From Algoriphagus yeomjeoni (lineage in GTDB: Bacteria > Bacteroidota > Bacteroidia > Cytophagales > Cyclobacteriaceae): a DNA stretch of 64,000 nt. A model generated the notes under the pieces. The model saw nothing but the letters and a program-made list of their open reading frames with translations. It was not told the origin of the DNA and did no database searches. Position numbers and translations under genes: made by a program. Below, piece after piece: positions 16,714 through 25,413 of this stretch. The stretch lies in the NCBI RefSeq assembly GCF_003259505.1, contig NZ_QLLK01000002.1, forward strand, positions 71,387-135,386, written 5' to 3'. The first letter of the stretch is position 1, and every line of letters begins with the position of its first letter.

Positions 16714-17100
16714 TTAGCACATCCAAGTATCTTCCAATGTTATATAGTCAATATCTATAGGAGCCTCAATATTAAAACTTTCTGTTTCAAAATCAAACTT
16801 TACTACCACTGGTTTAAAATTAATTTTAAAGCAATGTGATGTATAACCACTTTTATCTGAATTTGGGGGATATGCGAAAGCACGAACAGTAACAATTCCT
16901 GAAAATTTACATCCATTAGAAGAGAACACGTTATGAATTTTGTCTTCCGTATACATTTCTTTAACTTTTGAATTTTGAATTTCAATTATTTCATATATCC
17001 CTTTAGTTGTATCAAAGTGCTTATATCCTGATATTAGTTGTTTCACTTTGTCTTCTATAGTTTCAATTTTAGTTATAAGTTCTTCTTTATAGTTTATCAT
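16714..17100 (-). CDS. Uncharacterised 128-aa protein
   Basis: I do not recognise this protein. It has an N-terminal charged helix (about 1-30), then a beta-rich body (SGIVTVRAFAYPP, CFKINFKPVVVKFDFE, IEAPIDIDYITL), and no signal peptide or membrane segment. It is AT-rich like its neighbours. It lies between the SPARSA operon and the OLD nuclease gene, with gaps of 255 and 171 bases, so it is probably its own unit. Its position inside the island suggests a defence or anti-toxin role, but nothing in the sequence shows one. Confidence 0.55.
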   Translation of the reverse strand: MINYKEELITKIETIEDKVKQLISGYKHFDTTKGIYEIIEIQNSKVKEMYTEDKIHNVFSSNGCKFSGIVTVRAFAYPPNSDKSGYTSHCFKINFKPVVVKFDFETESFNIEAPIDIDYITLEDTWMC

Positions 17101-17271
17101 TTATTTTATTATTAAGTAATTATAAATTTAATATTACTGCTTGTTACCTTTGAAATATTTAGTTTAGTAATTTATTCCATCCGTTGCTATTTAAGTCAAC
17201 TTCTATTTTTTGTATTTTTTTCATCAACAACATTCTCTATTTTATCAAGCAAGTTATTATATGCCATTTTT

Positions 17272-19053
17272 TTATTCGTTAAGTATTTTTTCAATTATTA
17301 CTTCTATGTCTGTTTTTCCATCTTCTACTACAGTCGCACAACTTATCCATTCTTCTTTTGTCATTTCGTCAAAGATTTCAAAGTTATTTTTGGCTTTAAA
17401 ATTTTGTCCAGAAGGGGTTAGAATGTGTGTTTTAATCTCCTCTTTTATGTCCGAATAGTCTTGAATCTCAAATTCTGCTGGTAAAACATAATCTCCAAGA
17501 AGTCTTTGTATTGCTGGTTTGGAATAATAGTTTTCAATTTCTCTTTTTCTTAAAACATCAAATTCGCCACCCAATTCTAGAACCTTTGCAATTAATAAAG
17601 CTTTATTATCAAGTTTAGAGTCGTAATCGACTGCACCTTTATCTGAGTCTAAAATAAAAATAAAACGTCTATTAATTTTTCTACATAGTTCCGCATTTAC
17701 GAAAAATTCTACTTGGTCACCACCACACGGTATGAATAAAATATCTGTTGGTAAACTCCCATCAATCTTAGTAATTGCTAGTTCCCAAAACTTAACATCA
17801 CCACTGCCTTCAACAAATACTGCTTTCCTGTAATTATCGTTAAGTAAGTTATAGTTTGGTCTTATCCCGAGTTCCTTAATCACAACGTTCAAAATATCTG
17901 CTTCATTTTCAAAATTAAAGTAATCGGATATTTCATTTGTTTTTTTAACAACAACAATATTTGAATCTCTGGTGGCTCCAGCAAAAACTGGAGAGTGTGT
18001 AGTTATAAAAAATTGACTGTTCTCTGAAAGCAATATTATTGATTCTAATAAGTCATTTTGTAGTTCTGGATGTAAAAATGTTTCAGGCTCTTCTATTCCA
18101 AAAATTTGATATTTTTTAGTTGTTTTTTGAGCAAGATATTCAAAATATGCAACCATTAAAAGTCTTTTGAATCCAGTTCCCTTATTTGCAATTGGAATTT
18201 CAAACGTATCAGATGCAAATTTTAATGATAAGTCGAACTTTACTAAATTCCCCCAATTACAAGCCACATTGGGTTTGATTTTCTCTAAATTAGGAACGTT
18301 TTTCTTCATTAAATCAGCAATCAATCCAAACTCTGTTTCTAAATCTTCTTGAACATTAGTTTCAATTTGAGAGGTTAATGCTGAATTATTTTGAAGTGAT
18401 TGTGTCGCAATTGGTTTAAATTGTGATTGAAAAGAAGTTGAACCAACATTTAAATCCTGTTCTGCGTCAAATAATGAATATTCGGGCATTTCAATAAAAT
18501 CATATTGCTTTTGAATGTTTTTAATATATTCATCCGCAATATATTTTTTTTCAGCTCGTCCTAAACTTTGAGTATTTGTGTCAATTAATTCAATTTTTGA
18601 CAAATTGGTAACACCACGCCCTGACTTTGAAAATTTAACATTTAATGTCATTAAAAAACCATTAATATCTGATTCTTTAACCCCCCAACAATTATTGATA
18701 TCATCACTACTAATATCATTACAAACGTAGAAAAGTTCTTTTACTATCTTACCAGCGTTATTAAACGAAAAGGTTTTAATGAGATGTATTTTGCCATCAG
18801 AGTCTAATGCTAATGGATTAATTTGATTTTGAGTTTCAAATCTTATTGAAATTTCTGTTTTCTCGTCACTTTGAATTCCTTTGAAAATGTCGTTGATACT
18901 AAATTTATCATTAAAAAATGCATCAAGAGCCTTTAGTATATTAGACTTACCAGAGTCGTTTTTGCCAACAAAAGAGCTTATTTCGCCCACTCTTAAATTT
19001 GTTAAGACTCTAATTCCTCTGAAATTTTTAATGCTTATGTCGAAAATTTTCAT
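17272..19053 (-). CDS. OLD-family ATP-dependent nuclease (AAA ATPase + TOPRIM)
   Basis: A 593-aa protein with an N-terminal ABC/SMC-type ATPase: KNFRGI start, Walker A GKNDSGKS at 30-37, Walker B-like FGIEEPETFLHPELQ and an H-loop FFITTHSPVF. The C-terminal TOPRIM domain has VFVEGSGDVKFWELA and the FILDSDKGA acidic pair. OLD proteins are DNA nucleases gated by ATP and act in phage exclusion. GajA of Gabija has the same layout, but no UvrD-type GajB gene is adjacent. It could be a stand-alone OLD system. No reverse-transcribed RNA gene was seen, although the next gene upstream encodes a reverse transcriptase. Confidence 0.88.
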   Translation of the reverse strand: MKIFDISIKNFRGIRVLTNLRVGEISSFVGKNDSGKSNILKALDAFFNDKFSINDIFKGIQSDEKTEISIRFETQNQINPLALDSDGKIHLIKTFSFNNAGKIVKELFYVCNDISSDDINNCWGVKESDINGFLMTLNVKFSKSGRGVTNLSKIELIDTNTQSLGRAEKKYIADEYIKNIQKQYDFIEMPEYSLFDAEQDLNVGSTSFQSQFKPIATQSLQNNSALTSQIETNVQEDLETEFGLIADLMKKNVPNLEKIKPNVACNWGNLVKFDLSLKFASDTFEIPIANKGTGFKRLLMVAYFEYLAQKTTKKYQIFGIEEPETFLHPELQNDLLESIILLSENSQFFITTHSPVFAGATRDSNIVVVKKTNEISDYFNFENEADILNVVIKELGIRPNYNLLNDNYRKAVFVEGSGDVKFWELAITKIDGSLPTDILFIPCGGDQVEFFVNAELCRKINRRFIFILDSDKGAVDYDSKLDNKALLIAKVLELGGEFDVLRKREIENYYSKPAIQRLLGDYVLPAEFEIQDYSDIKEEIKTHILTPSGQNFKAKNNFEIFDEMTKEEWISCATVVEDGKTDIEVIIEKILNE

Positions 19054-19394
19054 TCTATTTTCTTTGTTTGGGTTATCGTTCTAAAATGGTATATAACTTA
19101 TTATAACAGCAATAGCGGTTATTTTTTCTATATCTTTAAAGATAATAATTCAATAAATTAGTCTCTATTCTTCAATCTTAAAGGTTATCCAACATTAATC
19201 GATTATAGCTCTTACTATCACTTTTTAGAGATTGCTGTCTTTTGGCATATATGCAAAGTGAATTAGCTTAATCCCAATGCTGCAACAGAAGCTACTTCCT
19301 GCCGCAGATTTCCTTGAGCATCTAGCTCCTATTAAATTTTCTATGAAGATGGCAACTTGGAATGTAAGGCCCTAATTCATTCTAAACATTACAC
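19054..19394. other. Gene-free stretch between RT and OLD genes
   Basis: AT-rich, with no supported gene. It probably holds the OLD promoter. A segment at 19273-19325 is similar (roughly two thirds identical by eye) to 22832-22885 on the other side of the RT gene. Confidence 0.45.
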
Positions 19395-22300
19395 CTATAA
19401 CACTGATTCATTATTTATTCTTTTAAGAACGAAATTAAAATCATAATCTGGAGGTAATGGTTTATATTCCTTTCTTTCTCGTGTCACTTCATAGGTTTTG
19501 CGCTGAAACTCTCTAATAGCCGATAATTCAATCTCACTTACCAAAATCGTATCATTAAGTCCACCTTTTAACCTTAAAAGATCCATTCTCGCCGATTCTG
19601 TAGGCTGTGTTAGTCTTGAATCTCCATATTGGCTAGTATTTACCTGGGCTATGAAGCAGTGTAAATCCCTTGCACAGGACTCAACTATGTTTGAAAAATA
19701 ATTTGTATCCTTATTCCATTCTACCCCTACTAACATATCTAACTTACTCCTAAACAAACTTCTATGCCACACATTTGCAAGCTCAAAGCAATAATAAGGT
19801 GAAAAGTAAAAGTTACGCCAATTGAAGATGTCATGCCGATAGACCTTTGGTAAGGGTACCTTTAAATGATCTCCTTTAATCAACGATTGCTCTTCGTGAG
19901 AATAATGGTTTTTCAATCTAATGCTTACGACGGAATCAGAGATACCACCTACTTCAGTTGGCAAAATTGTAACTACAAAATTGAATACCGAGTCCTTCAC
20001 TTTAACATGTTCAATTCCAGTTATAATTGCAAAATCATTTCTTTCTGAATACTTAGCCAAACTTGAAAGGAGATTTATCGGAATAAAACATTCCGGGAAC
20101 AATAGCAAGTTAGATTTTTCTTTACTAGCTGCATTTAATATCGCCGCCAAAGAATCATATCGGTCTGAATCTAAATTTGGTGTTCCTCTCATACCAAGAA
20201 TAACATTAGACAATCTGACTTGAGTGTTGGCAAATGCAATTTTTATTGCTTTAGGTAAGCGTTTGTTAGAATCAACTCTTATTTCTTCAACGTATACGGT
20301 TGGACTGTTTTTCTTTTCGTCATGCTTTCGATTGAAAAATTTATCACGGAAGTCATGATCAAATTGTTCATAATTTGCTACATGAGATTCATTAATTTTA
20401 GCAAACCGTTCGAAGGCTGCATCCATGTAATCGTGCGATTCTATGGACCCTTTCTTTTTACTTATTGAAAAAATATTAGTAGTGTAATAATCTCCCTGAC
20501 CACCTTGTCTTCTCAACCTTTTACCAAGGTCTTCATAAATAACTGATAGACAACATTCCCAAAACTTGACACGCCTTGGTGAATTTACCATAAGATCCTC
20601 ACTTATTTGATACTTACTAAAATCGGTTTTTATAGCAACCAAGCTTCTCAGTTTTCCATCTTTTGATGATTTGGTGTAAGTCAGTAATGGATGCACAACA
20701 TAGTTATGCCTCATCATGTTTGCTTTTCGAAATCTTGTTATCCAATAGGATTTGGAATTGGTAGGCTCTTGTAGACCAAAAACAAATCTAAAATTATAAT
20801 TGGATAGAGCATTTTTCTTAAAATCAAAATCTCGCTCCACTTTCTTTGTTTTTGAAATAAAATCTAAATTAAGAGACAGAGTGATTTCATTTGAAGAATC
20901 CAAATATTCAAAAAGAGTATCTTTAACTTTACCTGAACGTAGTTGGCCTGTCTCTTTATTAATATGCAATGCCTCAATTTGCTCATAACAATGAAAAAGA
21001 AAATCAACATATTGAGCTGGTTTTTGATTTACCAATAGAAGAGTTAAAATACGTTCCCAAAGTCTGTAAAAGTTTAAACAATTCTCTCCCTTGAAGAATC
21101 TCACAACCTCTTCACTTTCATGGTCAGTTAGATTATTCTGATGTCTTAGTGCGCTAAATATTTTATTGGATAGAAAGAGGGTTAAACCAAACCGATTTTC
21201 TTTATAGTCTTTCAAAGTTCTAATCTTACCCTCTGTACCATCATAATCAAGATGATAAGCACTGGCAGCTAAAGTAAGGTTGTTAGCTCCTTCTTCCGGA
21301 AAGTCACGAAATTCGCTTGTTCTCTCATCTAATTCCTGTTTTAGGCGGTCTATTACTAAATGAGATTCATCAGCATCAAAATAGTGTAGTAGAGATTTAT
21401 CTAGCTGACAATACAATGTCTCATATTCTTCAAGTTTAAAAGCATTATTTTCTAAGTCTTCGTTTTGCGATTGTTCTTCAATTCTCTCCGAACCAACTAC
21501 AGTAATAATTTCAGGGAAAATTGCTCTAATAAAGTTTTCAATAATTGATTCTTTACTTGAGTTTGTTTCACTAAAGCTAGTTTCAGGGTCAACTATTACA
21601 AAAATCAAATCATCTACGTATCTACCATAATATGCAGGTTTTACTTTTTTAGAGATTGAATCATCAAATTTTTTCAAGTAATGATTAGCAAGAACATAAG
21701 ATGAAACAAGGCCTATCGGTAAGGCTACATCAAAATCTTTGGATAATTGGGGATTTTTATTTAGATCATTATTAAGTTTTTCTGTATAGCTTACATGAAT
21801 ATTAAGAAATATCTTCTTTAAGTTGTATTCAGAGTTAAGCACTTCATATTCATGCCCATTATATAATTCTGACCTAGGAATCTTTACTGAGTTGAAATAT
21901 TCTTTTAGGTCAAGATTTAAGAATGCTACATTCTTTCCTTTCTTGATGATTCTGACAGCTGTCTCAACCGCTTCATCTCGCCATCTCTGATACTGATTGT
22001 AATATGGTTTGAATAAACCTGATCCTTGAACAACTGCGGTTTTATCTTTATTGAGTAATAAGCGATTTCCAAGTGATTCATTACTAAGGAGACTATCAAT
22101 ACGATATCCTTCGACCAAAATCCACAGAACAGCAACAATATGTAGTTCAATAGGAGCATTTATAAATGGAGTTAGTCTTTCTATTTCATAACTACTTCTA
22201 ATTCTTTTGTTTGAAATAAAATTGTTTTTTTTGCTAGACTCTCTTTCTCCTTTTATTTTTTTTGGATAGTAATCAATAGAAATTTTTTGGATAAGTCCGA

Positions 22301-22565
22301 CGAAGAACTCGCCATTCTCATGATAGTTGTTAAGTTCTTTTGCAATTCGGTCCAGTTTATCCTCAAGTGTAAAATCCTCAAAGATGTATTCAAATCCTTT
22401 TTTAGAACTGTAATGTGATGAAGGATTATTTAATAGGTAATCCTTGCCGATACTTGTTTCAAACTCAACGAGCTGCCTTCTTAGGACAAGATCGGTATGG
22501 TCGTAATATACATATGACTTTAGCTTCTTGTAGGCATCGCGAATATTCTGAACAGAAAATTCCAT
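19395..22565 (-). CDS. Reverse transcriptase-nitrilase fusion, DRT type 1 (UG1)
   Basis: A protein of about 1056 aa. The N-terminal two thirds is a reverse transcriptase of the Unknown Group/DRT class: LNLDLKEYF carrying the first catalytic Asp (about 217-224), PIGLVSS (about 283-289) and the YVDD active site (316-319) in GRYVDDLIFVI. The C-terminal third is a nitrilase-fold domain starting at IKIAFANTQ, with an apparent Glu-Lys-Cys triad: FPEC, RLKNHYSHEE, YYCFEL. This fusion defines UG1, experimentally linked to anti-phage defence as DRT type 1; the reaction product is not known to me. The reading frame extends to a TTG at 22625, but the ATG at 22565 gives the family-like start (MEFSVQNIRDAYKKLKSYVYYD). 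It is a single-gene unit. Confidence 0.9.
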   Translation of the reverse strand: MEFSVQNIRDAYKKLKSYVYYDHTDLVLRRQLVEFETSIGKDYLLNNPSSHYSSKKGFEYIFEDFTLEDKLDRIAKELNNYHENGEFFVGLIQKISIDYYPKKIKGERESSKKNNFISNKRIRSSYEIERLTPFINAPIELHIVAVLWILVEGYRIDSLLSNESLGNRLLLNKDKTAVVQGSGLFKPYYNQYQRWRDEAVETAVRIIKKGKNVAFLNLDLKEYFNSVKIPRSELYNGHEYEVLNSEYNLKKIFLNIHVSYTEKLNNDLNKNPQLSKDFDVALPIGLVSSYVLANHYLKKFDDSISKKVKPAYYGRYVDDLIFVIVDPETSFSETNSSKESIIENFIRAIFPEIITVVGSERIEEQSQNEDLENNAFKLEEYETLYCQLDKSLLHYFDADESHLVIDRLKQELDERTSEFRDFPEEGANNLTLAASAYHLDYDGTEGKIRTLKDYKENRFGLTLFLSNKIFSALRHQNNLTDHESEEVVRFFKGENCLNFYRLWERILTLLLVNQKPAQYVDFLFHCYEQIEALHINKETGQLRSGKVKDTLFEYLDSSNEITLSLNLDFISKTKKVERDFDFKKNALSNYNFRFVFGLQEPTNSKSYWITRFRKANMMRHNYVVHPLLTYTKSSKDGKLRSLVAIKTDFSKYQISEDLMVNSPRRVKFWECCLSVIYEDLGKRLRRQGGQGDYYTTNIFSISKKKGSIESHDYMDAAFERFAKINESHVANYEQFDHDFRDKFFNRKHDEKKNSPTVYVEEIRVDSNKRLPKAIKIAFANTQVRLSNVILGMRGTPNLDSDRYDSLAAILNAASKEKSNLLLFPECFIPINLLSSLAKYSERNDFAIITGIEHVKVKDSVFNFVVTILPTEVGGISDSVVSIRLKNHYSHEEQSLIKGDHLKVPLPKVYRHDIFNWRNFYFSPYYCFELANVWHRSLFRSKLDMLVGVEWNKDTNYFSNIVESCARDLHCFIAQVNTSQYGDSRLTQPTESARMDLLRLKGGLNDTILVSEIELSAIREFQRKTYEVTRERKEYKPLPPDYDFNFVLKRINNESVL

Positions 22566-22742
22566 GTTTAATATGAATAGTTTTTTATATCTAAATAATT
22601 TTATTTCCCGTCTGAGTGTAGTCAAATGATTTGTAATTACTGGGTGAAGTTTGCCTGCCTTACAAGCTGGCCCAAGGCTTAAATCTTCCTCTAGAAGACT
22701 TCTGCACGCCTTATCCTACCCTAAATTTGCAATTGGCTTGGT

Positions 22743-22778
22743 CTACCTCACCCCACCCCTCTTCCTTTAGGAGAGGGC
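22743..22778. repeat. Type A intergenic repeat
   Basis: CTACCTCACCCCACCCCTC then CCTTTAGGAGAGGG. Short form without the internal CCCGATA hairpin. Confidence 0.65.
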
Positions 22779-22888
22779 GCTTGGTCCCTGCTAATTATTA
22801 ACATGTAGTCCAATACAACTTTACTATCAATCCCCATGATGCCAACAAAACTTACCACCTGAAGCTGCTTTTCTAGAGCATATGGATC

Positions 22889-22920
22889 TACCTCACCCCT
22901 CCTTCTCCTTTAAGAGAGGG
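22889..22920. repeat. Type A intergenic repeat
   Basis: CTACCTCACCCCTCCTTCTC then TTTAAGAGAGGG. Short form. Confidence 0.65.
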
Positions 22921-23091
22921 CGAACGTTTAGTATTATCATCAAGCTATCAGAATCATAAGGTGTTTGGTCGTTTCCGGATTTAAGCCCAGAATAATGCTA
23001 TAAAAGTTGGTTGTCCCCTCAGGTGATAAAGAACAGTAGCAAGAAAGTGGAAATATTGGAAGAATCTATACCCTGTACAGGGTATTTTTCA

Positions 23092-23152
23092 ACCTCATCC
23101 CCCGCCTTCTTCCCGATACGCTGAGCTATCGGGACAGGCTCTTTAGGAGAAG
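23092..23152. repeat. Type A intergenic repeat, long form
   Basis: ACCTCATCCCC, then the internal hairpin CCCGATA...TATCGGG, then CTCTTTAGGAGAAGG. Nearly the same as the copy at 24546. Confidence 0.75.
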
Positions 23153-23401
23153 GTGATTGTCACTGCTGAAAGTGGAGTGAGAAGGTCAAAAAAAAGGGAG
23201 CTTTCAATAACGATTAGAGTAAGTGGAGATTATCTTCCTTCGAAGATCCATCAATCCGATCAACAAACAGAAAGGTTATGGAAAAACTATTACACTAAAA
23301 GAGGAAAAAGTGAAGTGAGGGGAAGGATTTTTTTGATTGAATCATATAGTGAGGTGAAATTAGTGTCCACTACATTTTTCTAATTCTTAGCAATTTAATA
23401 G

Positions 23402-23520
23402 TTTCATGTGTTTATAATTGATTTTCTATGGCCATAACCTGTCCCGTGACGAAGGAAACGGGATGGAGTTCCCAGAATATTCATCGCACTGTGTGATCCC
23501 GAAGTTTCGGGATCATGAGC
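23402..23520. repeat. Dispersed copy of the SusD-leader repeat unit
   Basis: TTTCATGTGTTTATAATTGA matches the start of the copy at 6647, and the later CACTGTGTGATCCC matches the CAGTGTGTG part of the array. Two small palindromes have been inserted or have grown (CCCGTGACGAAGGAAACGGG; GATCCCGAAGTTTCGGGATC). On the minus strand it opens a six-codon mini-ORF (MKLLNC, stop). Confidence 0.6.
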
Positions 23521-23542
23521 ATTTTATAAAATTTCCGATCCT

Positions 23543-24445
23543 ATGGAACTCTATGATTCGTTAGGAAATCTACTTTTGACAGTAGTGATTCCTACCCACC
23601 CTCCGATCATAATTGGTATAAACCAAGACTTCCCTATCCCTCCAATTGGGGGCGATTTTCTTTTTAACTTCAATGCTTTTATTGAAAAAGAGGAACATTT
23701 AGGGCGAATCAATTATCTACTTGAAACGGGTGGGTTAACAGTGGGAGCTTATATTCAAAACATAATAATACTTCAACATGGGCTAAAACCGGGAGTTGAA
23801 AAACCTGATGCTTCTCTATACATGAATGACTACTATAAATATTGGTACCGTTATCAGATTTATAGCCCCTATCCCGAATTTCCAGATCCTGAAATGGGAA
23901 TTAAAAAGTTGATAATTAAAGCCAATAAAGAAATTCGATTTGAGGTACCAAGCCTATACCCCGTACCTATGCCCGGTGGTAAATTGGAAATCAACTATGC
24001 TAAGGTTCTTGATTCAAAAGACCTGAGGTATGTCAAAAACTTAACAAAAAAGGAGGCCTTGTATTGTTTTAAGTATGAAAAAAATGAAATGTGGTTTCAA
24101 CTTGGAATACCTGCTTGGATCAAACCTAATTTCAGTCAATCCGAGCAGAACAGGTATTATTCTTTCTATTGGACGCGAAATCCTGAATATGCACCAGAAT
24201 ATTGGCTTACAGAACCTTTTGTGCTAACCTATCCAAGTGAACCCGATATCCGAATTGAGGTTCCTGGAAGTGAGCGAATTTTTATACCTGGAATTACTTA
24301 CCAAATCAATTGGAAAAAATTCCTTCCTACTGAGCACTTGGAGCGAATCAAGGAGGAATTGGAAGAGTATGAGCGCTATGCTGACGAATGGATAGATACC
24401 AAGACAGTCATTCATGGCAGGTGTGGCTTTAATCCGGATCTATAG
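23543..24445 (+). CDS. Uncharacterised 300-aa protein, Pro/Tyr/Trp-rich
   Basis: I do not recognise this family. The protein is cytoplasmic by appearance (no signal peptide) and unusually rich in Pro, Tyr, Trp and Ile. The N-terminal part has PPIIIGINQDFPIPPIGGDF; two YYKYW/YYSFYW aromatic clusters lie near 93 and 212. Two similar segments, EIRFEVPSLYPVPMPGGKLEINYAKVL (about 130-156) and a DIRIEVPGSERIFIPG...YQINWKKFL stretch (about 234-262), look like an internal repeat, suggesting two related beta domains. The C-terminus is a charged helix. It is the only + strand gene among the island's minus-strand defence genes, and the long clean frame supports it as real. Confidence 0.65.
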   Translation: MELYDSLGNLLLTVVIPTHPPIIIGINQDFPIPPIGGDFLFNFNAFIEKEEHLGRINYLLETGGLTVGAYIQNIIILQHGLKPGVEKPDASLYMNDYYKYWYRYQIYSPYPEFPDPEMGIKKLIIKANKEIRFEVPSLYPVPMPGGKLEINYAKVLDSKDLRYVKNLTKKEALYCFKYEKNEMWFQLGIPAWIKPNFSQSEQNRYYSFYWTRNPEYAPEYWLTEPFVLTYPSEPDIRIEVPGSERIFIPGITYQINWKKFLPTEHLERIKEELEEYERYADEWIDTKTVIHGRCGFNPDL

Positions 24446-24545
24446 TGTTAAACTGTTGAGTCCTATTTTCATTAATACTTTTAAGCTCAATTTTCCCGCT
24501 AGGTGTAGTCATAGTGATTGTAGTGACTGGGTGTGATTTGTAATT

Positions 24546-24606
24546 CTACCTCACCCCTCCCTCTTCCCGATACGCTGTGCTATCGGGACAGGCTCTTTAG
24601 GAGAGG
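24546..24606. repeat. Type A intergenic repeat, long form
   Basis: CTACCTCACCCCTCCCTC, internal hairpin CCCGATACGCTGTGCTATCGGG, then CTCTTTAGGAGAGGG. It lies between the 300-aa gene and the DUF559 gene. Confidence 0.75.
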
Positions 24607-24663
24607 GAGTTTGTCACTGCTAAAATGAAGTATGGTGGTCAGAATTGAATACCTGATTAGCGA

Positions 24664-25053
24664 TCAATATTCTGACTTACTACTTGATATATAGTTCAGT
24701 ATCTGCTCTAGTACCTTAGGTAAGTCGCTTAATATTTTTTGATTCCTGAATCTTAGGATATGAATGCCATATTCCTTTATAACGGCATCTCTATTGATGT
24801 CATGCTCCCGTTGCTCCTCCCCTTCACGGACTTCGCCATCGAGTTCTATCACCAATCGTAGCTCATGGCAATAAAAATCTGCAATGTATTTGTAGAGCGG
24901 GTGCTGGCGACGGAACTTGTAGCCGTCCAGTTGTTTGTTTTGAAGAACCGTCCAGAGCTTTCGCTCGGCTGGAGTTAGCATTTTCCTTAGCTCTTTTGCT
25001 TTTTGGTGGGTGGTTGCGGAAGCTCCGTAAAAAAGGTTGGATGTGTAGGTCAT
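24664..25053 (-). CDS. DUF559 domain endonuclease-like protein
   Basis: A 129-aa protein with the DUF559 pattern: AKELRKMLTPAERKLWTVLQ (about 18-37), GYKFRRQHPLYKYIADFYC (about 44-62) and LRLVIELDGEVRE (about 65-77). The Asp in ADFYC and the ELDG acidic pair correspond to the PD-(D/E)XK-like Vsr/DUF559 fold. Such proteins are common near repeats and restriction genes; their activity is mostly untested. A truncated tandem duplicate lies directly upstream (25050-25310). Confidence 0.85.
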   Translation of the reverse strand: MTYTSNLFYGASATTHQKAKELRKMLTPAERKLWTVLQNKQLDGYKFRRQHPLYKYIADFYCHELRLVIELDGEVREGEEQREHDINRDAVIKEYGIHILRFRNQKILSDLPKVLEQILNYISSSKSEY

Positions 25054-25310
25054 TTGCTAGTCAATATAATCAGAAAGTGATTTTGGAATAAATAACTTAA
25101 TGCTAGCAGGATCAAATGCCCTCTTCCCGATAGCGAAGCGTATCGGGAGTTAAGGTGAGGTAGTCGACGGAATTTGTAGCCGTCTAGTTGTTTGTTTTGA
25201 AGAACCGTCCAGAGCTTTCGCTCGGCAGGTGTAAGAGTTTTCCTCAGCTCTTTGGCTTTTTGAAGTGTCGTAGCTGTGGCTCCGTAGAAGAGGTTGGAAG
25301 AGTAGGTCAT
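25050..25310 (-). pseudogene. Truncated duplicate of the DUF559 gene
   Basis: The first 49 or so residues match the intact copy almost exactly (MTYSSNLFYGATATTLQKAK..., through GYKFRR). The frame then runs into a type A palindromic repeat (25117-25163) and loses the catalytic half, ending in unrelated sequence. This looks like tandem duplication followed by repeat-associated loss. It probably encodes no functional nuclease. Confidence 0.8.
25117..25163. repeat. Type A intergenic repeat, inverted orientation
   Basis: CCCTCTTCCCGATAGCGAAGCGTATCGGGAGTTAAGGTGAGGTAG in two parts: the hairpin CCCGATA/TATCGGG type and the reverse complement of CTACCTCACC. It sits at the exact break of the truncated DUF559 duplicate. 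Confidence 0.7.
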
Positions 25311-25372
25311 TTGCTATACTATATAAACAAAAGCCTGATTTGAAATACATCCATTCACGCTAGCACTGCCTA

Positions 25373-25410
25373 ATCCCCTCTCCTAGAGGAGAGGGATAGG
25401 GTGAGGTAGA
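25373..25410. repeat. Type A intergenic repeat, short inverted form
   Basis: CCCCTCTCCTAGAGGAGAGG is a near-perfect hairpin, followed by GGTGAGGTAG, the reverse complement of CTACCTCACC. It lies immediately downstream of the DUF2075 helicase stop codon and may act as its 3' hairpin. Confidence 0.65.
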
Positions 25411-25413
25411 AAA

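Larger units (their letters stand above)
22566..23542. other. Repeat-rich region with possible gene remnants
   Basis: It contains three type A palindromic repeats (22743, 22889, 23092) and a diverged copy of the SusD-leader unit starting near 23402. A stretch at 23160-23383 reads as 76 codons (VSGDYLPSKIHQSDQQTERL and onward) that might be a remnant but has no clear start of its own. No intact gene is supported. Confidence 0.5.

Noticed and set aside
17272-22565. Retron made of OLD effector plus reverse transcriptase
   Set aside because: Some retrons use OLD effectors, but this RT is a large RT-nitrilase fusion of UG1 type and no msr/msd-like RNA gene was seen between the genes.
23153-23383. 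76-codon ORF
   Set aside because: It begins inside a type A repeat with no family match; at most a gene remnant.
25117-25410. CRISPR array suspected from repeated CCTCTCC words
   Set aside because: Copies are irregularly spaced, in both orientations and not separated by unique spacers of constant length.
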